Source: Sporohalobacter salinus | GTDB taxonomy: Bacteria > Bacillota > Halanaerobiia > Halobacteroidales > Acetohalobiaceae | Reading direction: 5' to 3' | Length of the DNA stretch: 64,000 nt | Assembly (NCBI RefSeq): GCF_016908635.1 | Contig: NZ_JAFBEG010000004.1 | Span: forward strand, 1 to 64,000 | Shown: in pieces, positions 1-8,545 of the stretch | How the letters are laid out: each line of letters opens with the position of its first letter | How positions within the stretch are numbered: the first letter of the stretch is position 1 | Made by a program: the position numbers and the translations under genes | Notes under the pieces: generated by a model | What the model was told of the DNA's origin: nothing | The model's input: the letters and a program-made list of their open reading frames with translations, nothing else | Database searches by the model: none

Positions 1-93
1 ACTTGGACGCAGGCTATTAAGGATGAAAAAGAAGAAGCCTTAGATATTTTAGCAACTCATTATAGTAATGCTAATTTAGAGATGAATAAATAA
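1..93 (+). CDS. C-terminal end of an unidentified protein (partial)
   Basis: Frame 1 is open from the window edge to a TAA at 91-93, giving the last 30 residues of a protein that begins upstream. The visible tail is hydrophilic and helical in character, ends in EMNK, and carries no motif I recognise. A strong intrinsic terminator follows within 8 bases, so this is the end of a transcription unit separate from the secretion genes downstream. Function cannot be assigned. Confidence 0.6.
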   Translation, partial: TWTQAIKDEKEEALDILATHYSNANLEMNK

Positions 94-100
94 AGGTTTT

Positions 101-130
101 AAACCGGAGAATTTTCTCCGGTTTCCTTTT
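101..130 (+). terminator. Rho-independent terminator
   Basis: A 10-bp GC-containing stem (AAACCGGAGA / TCTCCGGTTT) with a four-base loop is followed by CCTTTT. It closes the unit ending at position 93. Confidence 0.85.
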
Positions 131-181
131 GGTTTTAGGTAACTGAAATTATAAAAATTAATAATTATAAGGTGGTAAAGT

Positions 182-2311
182 ATGGGAGAAGAACCAAACA
201 AAAAGACATTGCGCAGTTTTATAATTATTGCTAAGTTAAATCATATATCTTTAAATGAAAATCAACTTGATCATAGATTTGCTCTTGAAGATAAAGATAT
301 GACAGAAAAAGACCTGCTGCGAATTAGTAAAAAGGTAGGGCTTAAGGCAAAGTCGAAAACAACTAACTATGACAAAATACTAGAATTACCCAAACCAATG
401 TTGGTTGAAAATACAGATGGAAAGTTTATAGTTTTAGCTAAAGCTAACGAAGATGAGGTATTAATCCTTGACCCAGATAAGAAAAAATCAGAAAAATATT
501 CTAAAGATGAATTTATTGAAGATTGGACTGGAAAGGTTATTTTAGTTAAAGATAAAGATATGAGGCTAGAAAATATAAAGTTTGGGTTAAAATGGTTTAT
601 TCCGTCTATCTTAAAATATAAAAAATCTTTTATTAATGTTTTAATAGCGGCTTTTACTTTACAGATAATTGGCTTAGTTTCACCGTTTATCATTCAGACA
701 GTGATAGATAAAGTATTAGTACATAAAGCCTTTACAACTCTTAAAGTATTAATGATTGGACTATTTATTACTATTGCTTTTGAGCTGTTTCTTAGTTTAG
801 CCAGAAAATATGTATTTACTCATACAACCAATAGAATAGATGTAATTTTAAGTTCAAGAGTATTTAACCATCTATTTAAATTGCCGTTAAGTTATTTTGA
901 AAATAGAAAAGTAGGAGTAACAATTTCGAGAGTTAGACAGGTAGAAAATATTAGAAGGTTTTTAACAGGAGCTCCGTTATCTACTATATTGGATACTTTA
1001 TTTTTAGTTGTGTATATTGTAGTTATGTATATTTACAGTACAACCTTAGCTAATATTGTAATGTTATCACTACCTTTCTTCATATTAGTAGCGGCAGTCA
1101 TAACTCCGCTCTTTAAGAACAATCTAAAGGAAAAGTTTAGGTATGGGGCAGAGATGCAAAACTTTCTAGTAGAGTCTGTCTCCGGAGTTAAAACTATAAA
1201 ATCCTTTGCTTTAGAGCCTTTAAGTCAGAAAAGATGGGAAGATAAAGTTTCAGATTATGTAGGAGCTTCTTTTAAGACATCCATAATTGGCGGAGTATCT
1301 AGTGCAGTTAGTAAATTCATTCAAAGAACGGCAGATATGATAATTTTATGGGTAGGTGCCCATCTTGTTATTAGCGGAGAGATTAGTGTTGGACAACTTG
1401 TAGCTTTTAGAATGTTATCAGGTAGAGTCAGTAGACCAATTCTTAGGTTAGTCAATCTATGGCAGGAATTTCAGCAGACTAGCGTATCAATAGAAAGGCT
1501 TAGTGATATTTTTAATGCCGAGCCAGAACCACATTCAGATATGGAGAAGGCTAAATTGCCTCAGATTAAAGGACAAGTTGAATTTGAGAATGTAACCTTT
1601 AGATATAGAAATGATATGCCAGAAGTAATTCGGAATATGTCATTTAAAGTTCCAGCGGGTAAAACTATCGGCGTAGTAGGAAGAAGTGGCTCAGGGAAAA
1701 GTACCTTAACTAAGCTTATTCAACGGCTTTATATTCCCGAGCAAGGTAAAATTATGATTGATGGAGTAGATTTATCATTGGCTGATCCATATTGGCTAAG
1801 GAGACAGATTGGAATAGTTTTACAAGAAAGCTTTTTATTTAATGGTTCAATCAAATATAATATATCTGTTCATAAACCGGGAGCCAGCCTAGAAGAAATA
1901 GTTCATTGTGCCAAAATAGCTGGAGCCCATGAATTTATATTAGAATTACCTCAAGGCTATGATACTCAGGTTGGAGAAAGAGGAACATCTCTATCAGGAG
2001 GGCAAAGACAGCGAATTGCTATAGCACGCGCTTTATTAACTGATCCACCAATACTTATTTTCGATGAAGCTACATCGTCACTTGATTATGAATCAGAAAA
2101 AGTAGTTCAACAGAATTTGAATAGGATATGTCAAGGTCGGACTGTCTTTATTATAGCTCATAGACTTTCTACTACAAGAGATGCTGATGCAATAATGGTA
2201 TTAGATAAAGGTAATTTAAAAGAATTTGGTTCTCATAGAGACTTAATGAATAAAGAAGGATTATACCATTATCTTTATACTCAACAACATAAAGGAGAGG
2301 GGGATTATTAA
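182..2311 (+). CDS. Type I secretion ABC exporter, HlyB-like, with degenerate C39 domain
   Basis: A 709-residue half-size exporter with its ATPase domain. The N-terminal ~130 residues look like a C39 peptidase-like domain. Where a bacteriocin exporter would have its catalytic Cys there is an Asn/His stretch (LNHISLNENQ), so it should bind a substrate without cleaving it, as in HlyB. Six hydrophobic segments follow (~150-430), then the nucleotide-binding domain: Walker A GRSGSGKST (~500), signature LSGGQRQ (~603), Walker B ILIFDEA (~622) and H-loop AHRLS (~657). Its stop overlaps the start of the HlyD-type partner by one base, so the two are co-translated. No RTX-type substrate lies in the window. 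Certain as an exporter; the cargo is unknown. Confidence 0.93.
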   Translation: MGEEPNKKTLRSFIIIAKLNHISLNENQLDHRFALEDKDMTEKDLLRISKKVGLKAKSKTTNYDKILELPKPMLVENTDGKFIVLAKANEDEVLILDPDKKKSEKYSKDEFIEDWTGKVILVKDKDMRLENIKFGLKWFIPSILKYKKSFINVLIAAFTLQIIGLVSPFIIQTVIDKVLVHKAFTTLKVLMIGLFITIAFELFLSLARKYVFTHTTNRIDVILSSRVFNHLFKLPLSYFENRKVGVTISRVRQVENIRRFLTGAPLSTILDTLFLVVYIVVMYIYSTTLANIVMLSLPFFILVAAVITPLFKNNLKEKFRYGAEMQNFLVESVSGVKTIKSFALEPLSQKRWEDKVSDYVGASFKTSIIGGVSSAVSKFIQRTADMIILWVGAHLVISGEISVGQLVAFRMLSGRVSRPILRLVNLWQEFQQTSVSIERLSDIFNAEPEPHSDMEKAKLPQIKGQVEFENVTFRYRNDMPEVIRNMSFKVPAGKTIGVVGRSGSGKSTLTKLIQRLYIPEQGKIMIDGVDLSLADPYWLRRQIGIVLQESFLFNGSIKYNISVHKPGASLEEIVHCAKIAGAHEFILELPQGYDTQVGERGTSLSGGQRQRIAIARALLTDPPILIFDEATSSLDYESEKVVQQNLNRICQGRTVFIIAHRLSTTRDADAIMVLDKGNLKEFGSHRDLMNKEGLYHYLYTQQHKGEGDY

Positions 2312-3648
2312 TGTTATTTAATAACAGAGATATTAAAACCGAGTTTTTACCTTCGGCGTTAGAAATTATAGAATCTCCGGCTTCCCCTCTTGGCAAATTA
2401 ACTATTTGGTTGATATTTCTTTTAATAATGAGTGCTATCATTTGGTCTATAGTAGGGAAAGTAGATAAAGTAGCAGTAGTTAGAGGAAAGGTCATTCCCG
2501 ATGGAAATGTTAAAGTTAGCCAGTCATTAGAAGGAGGCGTTGTAACTAACATTAATTGTGTTGAGGGAGAGAAAGTAAAGAAAGGAGAATTATTAGTTAA
2601 ACTTGATTCTTCTCTTGTAAAAAAAGAATTAGAGAAAGTAAGGGATTCTCTTAATGTTACTAAACTTGAAAGAAAGCTGTTATTAGCAGCTCTAAATGAA
2701 GATAAAGAGCTAATTCGAAAAATCTTAAAAAAAGATGTAGATTTAACAATAAATAAAGATATTCTTAAACGTCAGATCAAATATAAAAATTTAATCGAAG
2801 AAAACAATAGAAAGAAACAGGATAACTATCAACTGCAGTTAGAAAGATCTATGGAAGAGTATAATATGGCGAAAAAAAAGTTAGCGAAAATAGAAGCAAA
2901 AATAGATATGCTTCAAAAGAAAGTTGATAAAAAGGAAACCTTATATAAAAAAGGTGCAATTCCTGAAAAAGAACTTATAGATAAAAAGAATGAATTAAAA
3001 CTTGCCCGCTATGAACATGATTTACAATCAAACAAAATTGATTATCAAGAAGACCAATTGGCTCTTAGCAAAAGTCAGAAAGGTGTTTATAAAGTAAAAT
3101 ACAAAAAAGATATCTTTAAAAAAATAGTTAAAAAGGATAAAGAGATACAACAATTAAAAAAAGAAGAAGCAAAATTAACCGAAAAATTAGAGAGGAAGAA
3201 TCTAAAAGCTCCTGTAGATGGAATAGTTCATGAAATTAAAGTTAATACAGTTGGGGGAGTAGTTACTTCAGCTAAGCCAATTATTAGTATAGTTCCTAAA
3301 GATATGCCTCGTATTATAGAAGCAAAAGCGCTTAATAGAGACATAGGTTTTATTGAAAAAGGAGACGATGTAGAGATTAAATTGGATACTTTTCCTTTTC
3401 AAAAATATGGAACTATAAAAGGGAAAGTAACTTATATAAGTCCCGATGCAGTGAAAGATAAAAAGATGGGATATGTATATAAAGTATTAGTTGAACCTAA
3501 AACAGAAACTATTTCTGTAGACAACAAAGAAGTTCGTATTTCACCAGGAATGACAGTTAAAGGAGAAATAAAAACTGGCAAGAGAAGAATAATTGAATTC
3601 TTCTTACCAGCTATTGATTACATTAAGGAAAGCTTTGAATTAAGATAA
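2311..3648 (+). CDS. HlyD-family membrane fusion (periplasmic adaptor) protein
   Basis: A 445-residue adaptor that would link the inner-membrane exporter to an outer-membrane channel. A short cytoplasmic N-terminus is followed by one membrane segment (~30-52), then a first lipoyl half around VVRGKVIPDG. A long Lys/Glu-rich coiled coil runs from ~100 to ~295, a second lipoyl half begins around APVDGIVHEI, and a beta-barrel C-terminal region follows. The start ATG lies in the TAATG overlap with the exporter stop and has the ribosome site AAAGGAGAGG upstream. A TolC-like partner is not encoded nearby, which is common because TolC is often shared. The adaptor itself implies a diderm envelope. Confidence 0.93.
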   Translation: MLFNNRDIKTEFLPSALEIIESPASPLGKLTIWLIFLLIMSAIIWSIVGKVDKVAVVRGKVIPDGNVKVSQSLEGGVVTNINCVEGEKVKKGELLVKLDSSLVKKELEKVRDSLNVTKLERKLLLAALNEDKELIRKILKKDVDLTINKDILKRQIKYKNLIEENNRKKQDNYQLQLERSMEEYNMAKKKLAKIEAKIDMLQKKVDKKETLYKKGAIPEKELIDKKNELKLARYEHDLQSNKIDYQEDQLALSKSQKGVYKVKYKKDIFKKIVKKDKEIQQLKKEEAKLTEKLERKNLKAPVDGIVHEIKVNTVGGVVTSAKPIISIVPKDMPRIIEAKALNRDIGFIEKGDDVEIKLDTFPFQKYGTIKGKVTYISPDAVKDKKMGYVYKVLVEPKTETISVDNKEVRISPGMTVKGEIKTGKRRIIEFFLPAIDYIKESFELR

Positions 3649-3658
3649 AGCTTTCCTT
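3625..3658 (+). terminator. Hairpin over the 3' end of the HlyD gene
   Basis: A perfect 12-bp inverted repeat (AAGGAAAGCTTT / AAAGCTTTCCTT) spans the hlyD-type stop codon and lies between two convergent genes. Neither strand has a good T-run after it, so it may stabilise the 3' end or be a weak terminator. Confidence 0.35.
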
Positions 3659-3663
3659 ATGGA

Positions 3664-3861
3664 TTATCCCCACGTATCAACATTTTGCCCTTTGTGTGAA
3701 ATAGTTGCTTTTTCTAACTGTTGTCTAGATGATTGATTAGTGCTTTCAATTAATTTTTCTACTGTTGCTGCATTTTGATTTACAGCATTCCTTAAGTTGA
3801 CCATGCTTAATGCCTGTTGGATACTGTTAATGGAGTTTGCATATCCACTACTGATATTCAT
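3664..3861 (-). CDS. YjfB-like small protein (putative motility protein family)
   Basis: A 65-residue protein, facing the secretion operon. It begins MNIS, has an amphipathic helical middle rich in Asn, Gln and Ser (residues ~12-45), and ends with a GQNVDTWG tail. This pattern resembles the YjfB family, small proteins of unknown role often listed as putative motility proteins. I chose the ATG at 3861 because AAAGGAGG lies just upstream; the alternative ATG 21 bases earlier would put that ribosome site inside the gene. No membrane segment or signal peptide is visible. The family call rests on the overall pattern and the C-terminal motif, so it is moderately sure. Confidence 0.65.
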   Translation of the reverse strand: MNISSGYANSINSIQQALSMVNLRNAVNQNAATVEKLIESTNQSSRQQLEKATISHKGQNVDTWG

Positions 3862-4024
3862 AAAAATTCCTCCTTTGGTCATATTGACCTTATCTATATC
3901 TATAATTAGATATTGAAAGGTTAATTTCCTTTTTTATTTTTGTTAAGCAGGTTTTTATCTCTTTTAACTTTAATTAATTATAATGGATTATAAAATTATT
4001 TTCACTATAAAGGAGTTAAAATTA

Positions 4025-4555
4025 ATGATGCAGCAGATAAACCCAAAATTAACAGCGGCAGCCGTGATATTTTTAGTTTTAATTGGTATCTATTATACTG
4101 GAATGATTGGATTTGGTAGAGGAGTAACTAAGACTGATCCAACTGAGATGAAATTGAAGGAGTATCTTCCCTATCTTATTGAAGAAACAACAGGAGGAAT
4201 AATTAATTTAAGTGCTGATACACTGATTAATTATAAAGTTTCTGGTAAAAAATTATTATTAAATTTACATGCTAATGAAAGCTATTCCGAGGAGAAAACA
4301 AAGCGAAAGATAAAAGAGAGCAGCATTAAGATATTAAATAAATTTTTTGCAGATAGAAAAGATATAGAGAAAATAGTTTTGAACTGGCATCTAAACTTAC
4401 CAGATGTTCATGGTAATAGGAAATTTAGAAAGGTATTAGCTATTGTAATGACTAAAGAAAAAGCAGCTAATATAAATTGGAATGATCTGACAGCTTATAA
4501 TATATCCAATACTACAACTGATTACTGGGTGCATCCGATATTGAAGGTTAATTAG
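4025..4555 (+). CDS. Hypothetical protein with one N-terminal membrane segment
   Basis: About 176 residues with a hydrophobic segment at the N-terminus (LTAAAVIFLVLIGIYYTG), then a soluble mixed alpha/beta domain outside the membrane. I recognise no family. The ATG at 4025 (or the next codon at 4028) has AAAGGAG nine bases upstream; an in-frame ATG at 3983 has no ribosome site. The gene stands alone, between the YjfB-like gene and the PdxR gene, and ends at a strong bidirectional terminator. Probably a bitopic membrane protein of unknown function. Confidence 0.7.
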   Translation: MMQQINPKLTAAAVIFLVLIGIYYTGMIGFGRGVTKTDPTEMKLKEYLPYLIEETTGGIINLSADTLINYKVSGKKLLLNLHANESYSEEKTKRKIKESSIKILNKFFADRKDIEKIVLNWHLNLPDVHGNRKFRKVLAIVMTKEKAANINWNDLTAYNISNTTTDYWVHPILKVN

Positions 4556-4583
4556 GCTCTCAATTGAGAGCCTAATTTTTTTT
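4551..4583 (+). terminator. Bidirectional Rho-independent terminator
   Basis: A perfect palindrome at 4551-4576 (13 bp per arm, core GGCTCTCAA) overlaps the stop codon of the upstream gene. It is followed by a run of seven T on the plus strand. It separates two convergent genes and probably serves both. Confidence 0.85.
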
Positions 4584-4602
4584 ATTAATAAAGAATAGAA
4601 AT

Positions 4603-6075
4603 TTAAACTAATGGTAGGAATGAATCATCTAATCTATAATCACTATCTTCTAACTGATCTTTAATTATTTCACCTAATCTTTTAATTCCTTGTTTAATCT
4701 CTTTTTGGGACACTGCTGCAATACTTAATCGTATTTTATTCTTAGGTGGAGAAGCAGCATAGAAAACAGATCCAGGAGCTAGATTGATATTTGCTTGTAA
4801 CGCTTCTTGTTGCAGCTTGGCATCAGTTAATTTTGTTGGTAACTCAAGCCAGAAATTAAGGCCGCCTTGAGGCGTAATAAACTTTACTTCTTGTGGTAGA
4901 AATTTTTCCAGAGCTTTACACATTGTCAAATAGCGTTGAGAGTAGGTTTCTTTTAAAGTAGTGATCTGCTTTTCCCACATCTCTTCTTTAAAGTAAAGAT
5001 CTAATACCCGCTGGACTAATCCATCAGTAAAAATATCTGAAATATACTTTGAAATAAGAATATCTTCAAAATGGCGTTCCGGAATTAATAAAAAGGCTAA
5101 TCTTAAGCCGGGCATAAAGACTTTAGAAAAGCTTTTGATATAGATTATACGTTCATTTTGATCTAGAGACTTCAAAGATTGGTTATTATCACAGGTATAA
5201 TTTAGATTACTAAGACAGTCATCTTCAATAATAAGAAGATCATATTTATTGGCTAACTCAATAATTCTTTCTTTATTCTTTTTAGAATAGCTGTAACCAG
5301 TTGGATTTTGAAAATTAGGCATTAAATAAAGAAATTTAGGATTATGTTTAGCTAATTTTTCTTCTAAGACAGTAATGTCTATCCCTTCAGGAGTAATTGG
5401 AATTTCCACAATATTAGCTTTTCGAGAATTAAAAACAGATATAGCCCCCGGATAAGTTGGGCGTTCTACAAAGACAGTGTCACCATAATCAAGAAATGTT
5501 TTGGCTAAAATATCAATTCCTTGTTGAGCCCCAGAGATAATCTGAATTTCATTAATATTAGCTTCAATATTATAATTAGCAATATAGCTGCTGATTGTTT
5601 TGCGCAATGCAAGGTAGCCTTGACTTTTTTGATAACCAAAGGCATAGCCTCCATCTCGATCTAAAACTTTATTGACTAAACGTTTAAAAGGAGCAATAGG
5701 AAAAAGATTAGGCGTTGGAGCACCAGTAGCAAAATTAATTATTTCTTCTTGGTTATCAGTAAACTTGGTATCCTCATCAATGTAGACTTTTTCATCAAGA
5801 TAATTGTCCTGTTCTTCTTTATGTTGGACAGTTAATGGGGCCACAAAGGTGCCGCTGCCGACTTTTTTATAGACCAACTCTTCTTCTTCCAAGAGATTAT
5901 AAGCATTTACAATTGTAACGTTGTTAACATTTAACTTACGAGCAAACTTACGAATTGGTGGTAGTTTAGTGTCTGCTGTTAGTTTTTTCTTTAGAATTAA
6001 TTCTTTAAGTTGACTGTAAAGCTGGAGATAAAGATGTTTTGTCGCTGATTTATTTAATTCTATATTTTCAATCAC
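4603..6075 (-). CDS. pdxR: MocR/PdxR-type regulator (GntR HTH plus aminotransferase domain)
   Basis: A 490-residue chimera of a GntR winged-helix DNA-binding domain (~1-80, including PPIRKFARKLNVN) and a fold-type I aminotransferase domain (~110-470). The PLP-binding Lys is in SFSKVF (~residue 316), and the conserved GAQQGID and PNFQNPTGY motifs are present. MocR proteins use PLP as an effector. This one diverges from pdxS-pdxT, the PLP synthase genes, so it is most likely PdxR, sensing PLP and controlling its synthesis. It starts at ATG 6073-6075 with AAAGGAGGCAG upstream on the minus strand. Domain identity is certain; the PdxR role is inferred from gene context. Confidence 0.9.
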   Translation of the reverse strand: MIENIELNKSATKHLYLQLYSQLKELILKKKLTADTKLPPIRKFARKLNVNNVTIVNAYNLLEEEELVYKKVGSGTFVAPLTVQHKEEQDNYLDEKVYIDEDTKFTDNQEEIINFATGAPTPNLFPIAPFKRLVNKVLDRDGGYAFGYQKSQGYLALRKTISSYIANYNIEANINEIQIISGAQQGIDILAKTFLDYGDTVFVERPTYPGAISVFNSRKANIVEIPITPEGIDITVLEEKLAKHNPKFLYLMPNFQNPTGYSYSKKNKERIIELANKYDLLIIEDDCLSNLNYTCDNNQSLKSLDQNERIIYIKSFSKVFMPGLRLAFLLIPERHFEDILISKYISDIFTDGLVQRVLDLYFKEEMWEKQITTLKETYSQRYLTMCKALEKFLPQEVKFITPQGGLNFWLELPTKLTDAKLQQEALQANINLAPGSVFYAASPPKNKIRLSIAAVSQKEIKQGIKRLGEIIKDQLEDSDYRLDDSFLPLV

Positions 6076-6137
6076 ATTGCTGCCTCCTTTAATGAGAAGT
6101 AGTATAATTGTAACGGTACATTATTTCTTCAATTAAT

Positions 6138-6226
6138 ATTGTATCCTTATTGACAATACAATCCATGATAATATATAATAGATTATGGGTACAAAGGTAG
6201 TAATTGTTTAATTATACCCATACAAT
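6138..6226. promoter_or_regulatory. Candidate PdxR operator region (repeated ATACAAT and GGGTA boxes)
   Basis: The divergent spacer holds ATTGTAT (6138-6144), ATACAAT (6156-6162) and a second direct copy of ATACAAT (6220-6226). It also holds an inverted pair TATGGGTA (6184-6191) / TACCCATA (6215-6222). The first pair brackets the -35 box of the pdxS promoter and the second lies just downstream of its -10. MocR regulators typically bind repeated sites in such divergent spacers; the assignment to PdxR is inference. Confidence 0.5.
6150..6179 (+). promoter_or_regulatory. Sigma-A-type promoter of pdxST
   Basis: TTGACA (6150-6155), an 18-base spacer and TATAAT (6174-6179), about 90 bases upstream of pdxS. 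Its -35 box lies between the two ATACAAT-type repeats. Confidence 0.7.
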
Positions 6227-6269
6227 TATTATAATTGATTTTAAAACTACTGTAAAGGAGCTGAGAAAA

Positions 6270-7151
6270 ATGGATAAAGAAAGATATGAATTGAATAAGA
6301 ATTTAGCTCAAATGTTAAAAGGCGGCGTAATTATGGATGTTACTACTCCTAAGCAAGCTCAGATTGCTGAAAAAGCAGGAGCAGTAGCAGTAATGGCTTT
6401 AGAGAGAGTACCGGCTGATATTCGTCAAGAAGGCGGTGTAGCTCGATCTTCAGATCCAGCTATGGTTAAGGAAATTATTGAATCAGTTACTATTCCGGTA
6501 ATGGCTAAAGCACGTATTGGTCATTTTGTAGAAGCTCAGATTTTAGAGGAGATAGGTGTAGACTACATAGACGAAAGTGAAGTTTTAACTCCTGCTGATG
6601 AAGATAATCATATTGATAAGACTAATTTTGATGTTCCTTTTGTCTGCGGAGCTACTGATTTAGGTGAAGCATTACGCAGAATTGGTGAGGGAGCTAGTAT
6701 GATTCGTACCAAAGGAGAGGCCGGTACTGGTAATGTAGTAGAAGCAGTGCGTCATATGCGTAAAATTAATGCTCAGATTAGAGAATTGACAACCAAAGAT
6801 AGTGAAGAATTGATGACGGTAGCTAAAGAGTTGGGAGCACCTTTTGAATTACTTAAACATGTTGCAGATAATGGGGAATTACCAGTAATTAATTTTGCTG
6901 CTGGAGGAGTAGCTACTCCGGCTGATGCCTCAATGATGATGCAGTTAGGCTGTGACGGAGTTTTTGTTGGTTCAGGTATTTTCAAATCAGGTAATCCTAA
7001 TAAACGAGGTCGGGCTATTGTTGAAGCTGTAACTCATTATGATGATCCAGCAGTAGTAGCTGAAGTATCTGAAAATTTAGGTGAAGCGATGGTAGGAATT
7101 AATGTCGATACCTTATCAAATGATGAGAAATTAGCTCAACGGGGTTGGTAG
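6270..7151 (+). CDS. pdxS: Pyridoxal 5'-phosphate synthase, synthase subunit PdxS
   Basis: PdxS condenses ribose 5-phosphate, glyceraldehyde 3-phosphate and ammonia into PLP, with the ammonia supplied by PdxT. The protein is 293 residues, normal for the family. The Lys that forms the ribose-phosphate Schiff base is Lys80 (VMAKARIGH), and the second catalytic Lys is Lys148 in [11 protein letters not shown] chose ATG 6270 because AAAGGAG precedes it and the product then begins MDKERYELN as PdxS proteins do. The frame stays open upstream to 6204, but that would run through the promoter spacer. pdxT follows almost at once, so the two form an operon. Confidence 0.97.
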   Translation: MDKERYELNKNLAQMLKGGVIMDVTTPKQAQIAEKAGAVAVMALERVPADIRQEGGVARSSDPAMVKEIIESVTIPVMAKARIGHFVEAQILEEIGVDYIDESEVLTPADEDNHIDKTNFDVPFVCGATDLGEALRRIGEGASMIRTKGEAGTGNVVEAVRHMRKINAQIRELTTKDSEELMTVAKELGAPFELLKHVADNGELPVINFAAGGVATPADASMMMQLGCDGVFVGSGIFKSGNPNKRGRAIVEAVTHYDDPAVVAEVSENLGEAMVGINVDTLSNDEKLAQRGW

Positions 7152-7153
7152 TA

Positions 7154-7762
7154 ATGGTTAGAGTAGGAGTATTAGCTCTTCAAGGGGGAGTTGAAGAACA
7201 CTTAACTCTGTTAGAATCCTTTTCAGAAGTTGTAGCTTCTCCGGTTAAGAAGCGAAATGAATTAACTAAGTTAGATGGATTGATCATTCCAGGAGGTGAA
7301 AGCACAACAATAGGTAGATTGATTGAAGTCTTTGATCTTAAAGAAACATTGATTAGATTAGGTAGAGAAGGTCTTCCAATTTGGGGTACCTGTGCTGGAA
7401 TGATTATGTTAGCTAAAGATATTATTGGAGAAGAACAAAACCATCTAGGATTGATGAATATTGAAGTTAAAAGAAATGGCTATGGTAATCAATTAGCTAG
7501 CTTTCGAACCGAAGTTGAGGTTCCAAAAGTAGCTGAAGAAAGTCTACCGTTGGTCTTTATTCGTGCTCCCTATATTACAGAAGTAGGGTCTGAAGTGGAA
7601 GTTTTAGTAAGAATTGATGAGAATATTGTAGCAGTAGAAGAAGAAAACTTCTTAGCTACTTCTTTTCATCCGGAACTAACTACTAATTCCAAGTTTCATC
7701 AATATTTTATAGATAAAGTTAAAGCTCATATTCAAAGAGACGAGATTAAGATAGGAGTATAA
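7154..7762 (+). CDS. pdxT: Pyridoxal 5'-phosphate synthase, glutaminase subunit PdxT
   Basis: PdxT hydrolyses glutamine and channels ammonia to PdxS in the 12+12 PLP synthase complex. The protein has 202 residues and the class I amidotransferase triad: Cys80 in GTCAGM, His172 and Glu174 in SFHPEL. The PGGESTT oxyanion-hole segment typical of PdxT is at ~46-52. The start is ATG 7154, two bases after the pdxS stop, giving MVRVGVLALQGG; a TTG nine bases upstream is less likely. A terminator follows at 7801. Confidence 0.97.
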   Translation: MVRVGVLALQGGVEEHLTLLESFSEVVASPVKKRNELTKLDGLIIPGGESTTIGRLIEVFDLKETLIRLGREGLPIWGTCAGMIMLAKDIIGEEQNHLGLMNIEVKRNGYGNQLASFRTEVEVPKVAEESLPLVFIRAPYITEVGSEVEVLVRIDENIVAVEEENFLATSFHPELTTNSKFHQYFIDKVKAHIQRDEIKIGV

Positions 7763-7800
7763 TTAAAATTAAAAATGAATAATTAGAGAATAATTTATGA

Positions 7801-7843
7801 GGGATAATGGAAGAAATAGTTTTCTTCTATTGTCCCTTTTTTA
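7801..7843 (+). terminator. Rho-independent terminator of pdxST
   Basis: A 16-bp stem with G-U pairs, GGGATAATGGAAGAAA against TTTCTTCTATTGTCCC, with a four-base loop and then TTTTTT. From here to 8032 the DNA is AT-rich and I see no gene. Confidence 0.85.
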
Positions 7844-8032
7844 TTTAATCTAATGAAATGAAAGATTTTTTTATTATCTACTTGTTGAAAAACTAAGCTT
7901 TCGATATAATAATGTTAAGAATTTTATAATATGAATAGGATTATACTAATAATATCTTAATTTTTTAAGATAGGTAATATTTTATTATTTTGGATAAGAA
8001 TAAGCTTGAAGAATCAGAGAGGAGTGGATTAA

Positions 8033-8497
8033 ATGGATAAATTTGAAACTAAATTAATAGACTTTTTAACTGAAAATGATGTTGATGCCAAACAGCTGAG
8101 ATTTGAAGAATCTTGTCACTCAGCTAAAGAAGCAGCAGAAGCTGCAGAAACTAACTCAGAGAACATAATTAAAAGTATCTGTATGGTAGATGGAGAAGAT
8201 AACTTAATTGTTGGTATTGTAAATGGAACTGAGCGAGTTAGTATAGAAAAAGTAAAGGACAAGCTTGGTTTAGAAGAACTTAGAACTGCTAATTTAGATG
8301 AAATTCTAGAGAGGACAGGTTATCCTTGTGGCGGTGTTCCTGCTATTGGTTATCAAGCTCAATTTGTAATTGATTCAAGTGTAATGGATAAAGAAGTAAT
8401 TTATTCTGGGGGAGGTTCTGAAAAGTCACTATTGAAAATTTCCCCTACGGAATTAAAGAAAATAAATGATGGTTTAATAGCAGAAATTAGCAAATAA
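8033..8497 (+). CDS. YbaK/ProX-family aminoacyl-tRNA deacylase
   Basis: A 154-residue single-domain protein of the YbaK/EbsC family, which hydrolyses wrongly charged tRNAs in trans (for example Cys- or Ala-tRNA-Pro). The family pattern is visible: an N-terminal helix, a core with SENIIKSICMV (the conserved Lys of the active pocket, ~residue 49), the glycine loop GYPCGGVPAIGY (~97-108), and YSGGGSEKSLLKISP near the end. The ribosome site is GAGAGGAG. The gene stands alone and ends at a terminator shared with the convergent CBS gene. Which mischarged tRNA it edits cannot be told from sequence. Confidence 0.88.
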   Translation: MDKFETKLIDFLTENDVDAKQLRFEESCHSAKEAAEAAETNSENIIKSICMVDGEDNLIVGIVNGTERVSIEKVKDKLGLEELRTANLDEILERTGYPCGGVPAIGYQAQFVIDSSVMDKEVIYSGGGSEKSLLKISPTELKKINDGLIAEISK

Positions 8498-8500
8498 ATA

Positions 8501-8534
8501 AAAGCCCTCTACTTACTTTAAGTAGAGGGTTTTA
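8501..8534 (+). terminator. Rho-independent terminator
   Basis: Stem CCCTCTACTTA / TAAGTAGAGGG with a three-base loop, flanked by AAAAG and GTTTTAG. It lies between convergent genes and may work in both directions. Confidence 0.85.
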
Positions 8535-8545
8535 GTAGATAGTTA

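Noticed and set aside
2172-2552. 126-codon frame on the minus strand
   Set aside because: It lies antisense across the exporter/HlyD junction, has no ribosome site, and its sequence reads as a shadow of the plus-strand genes.
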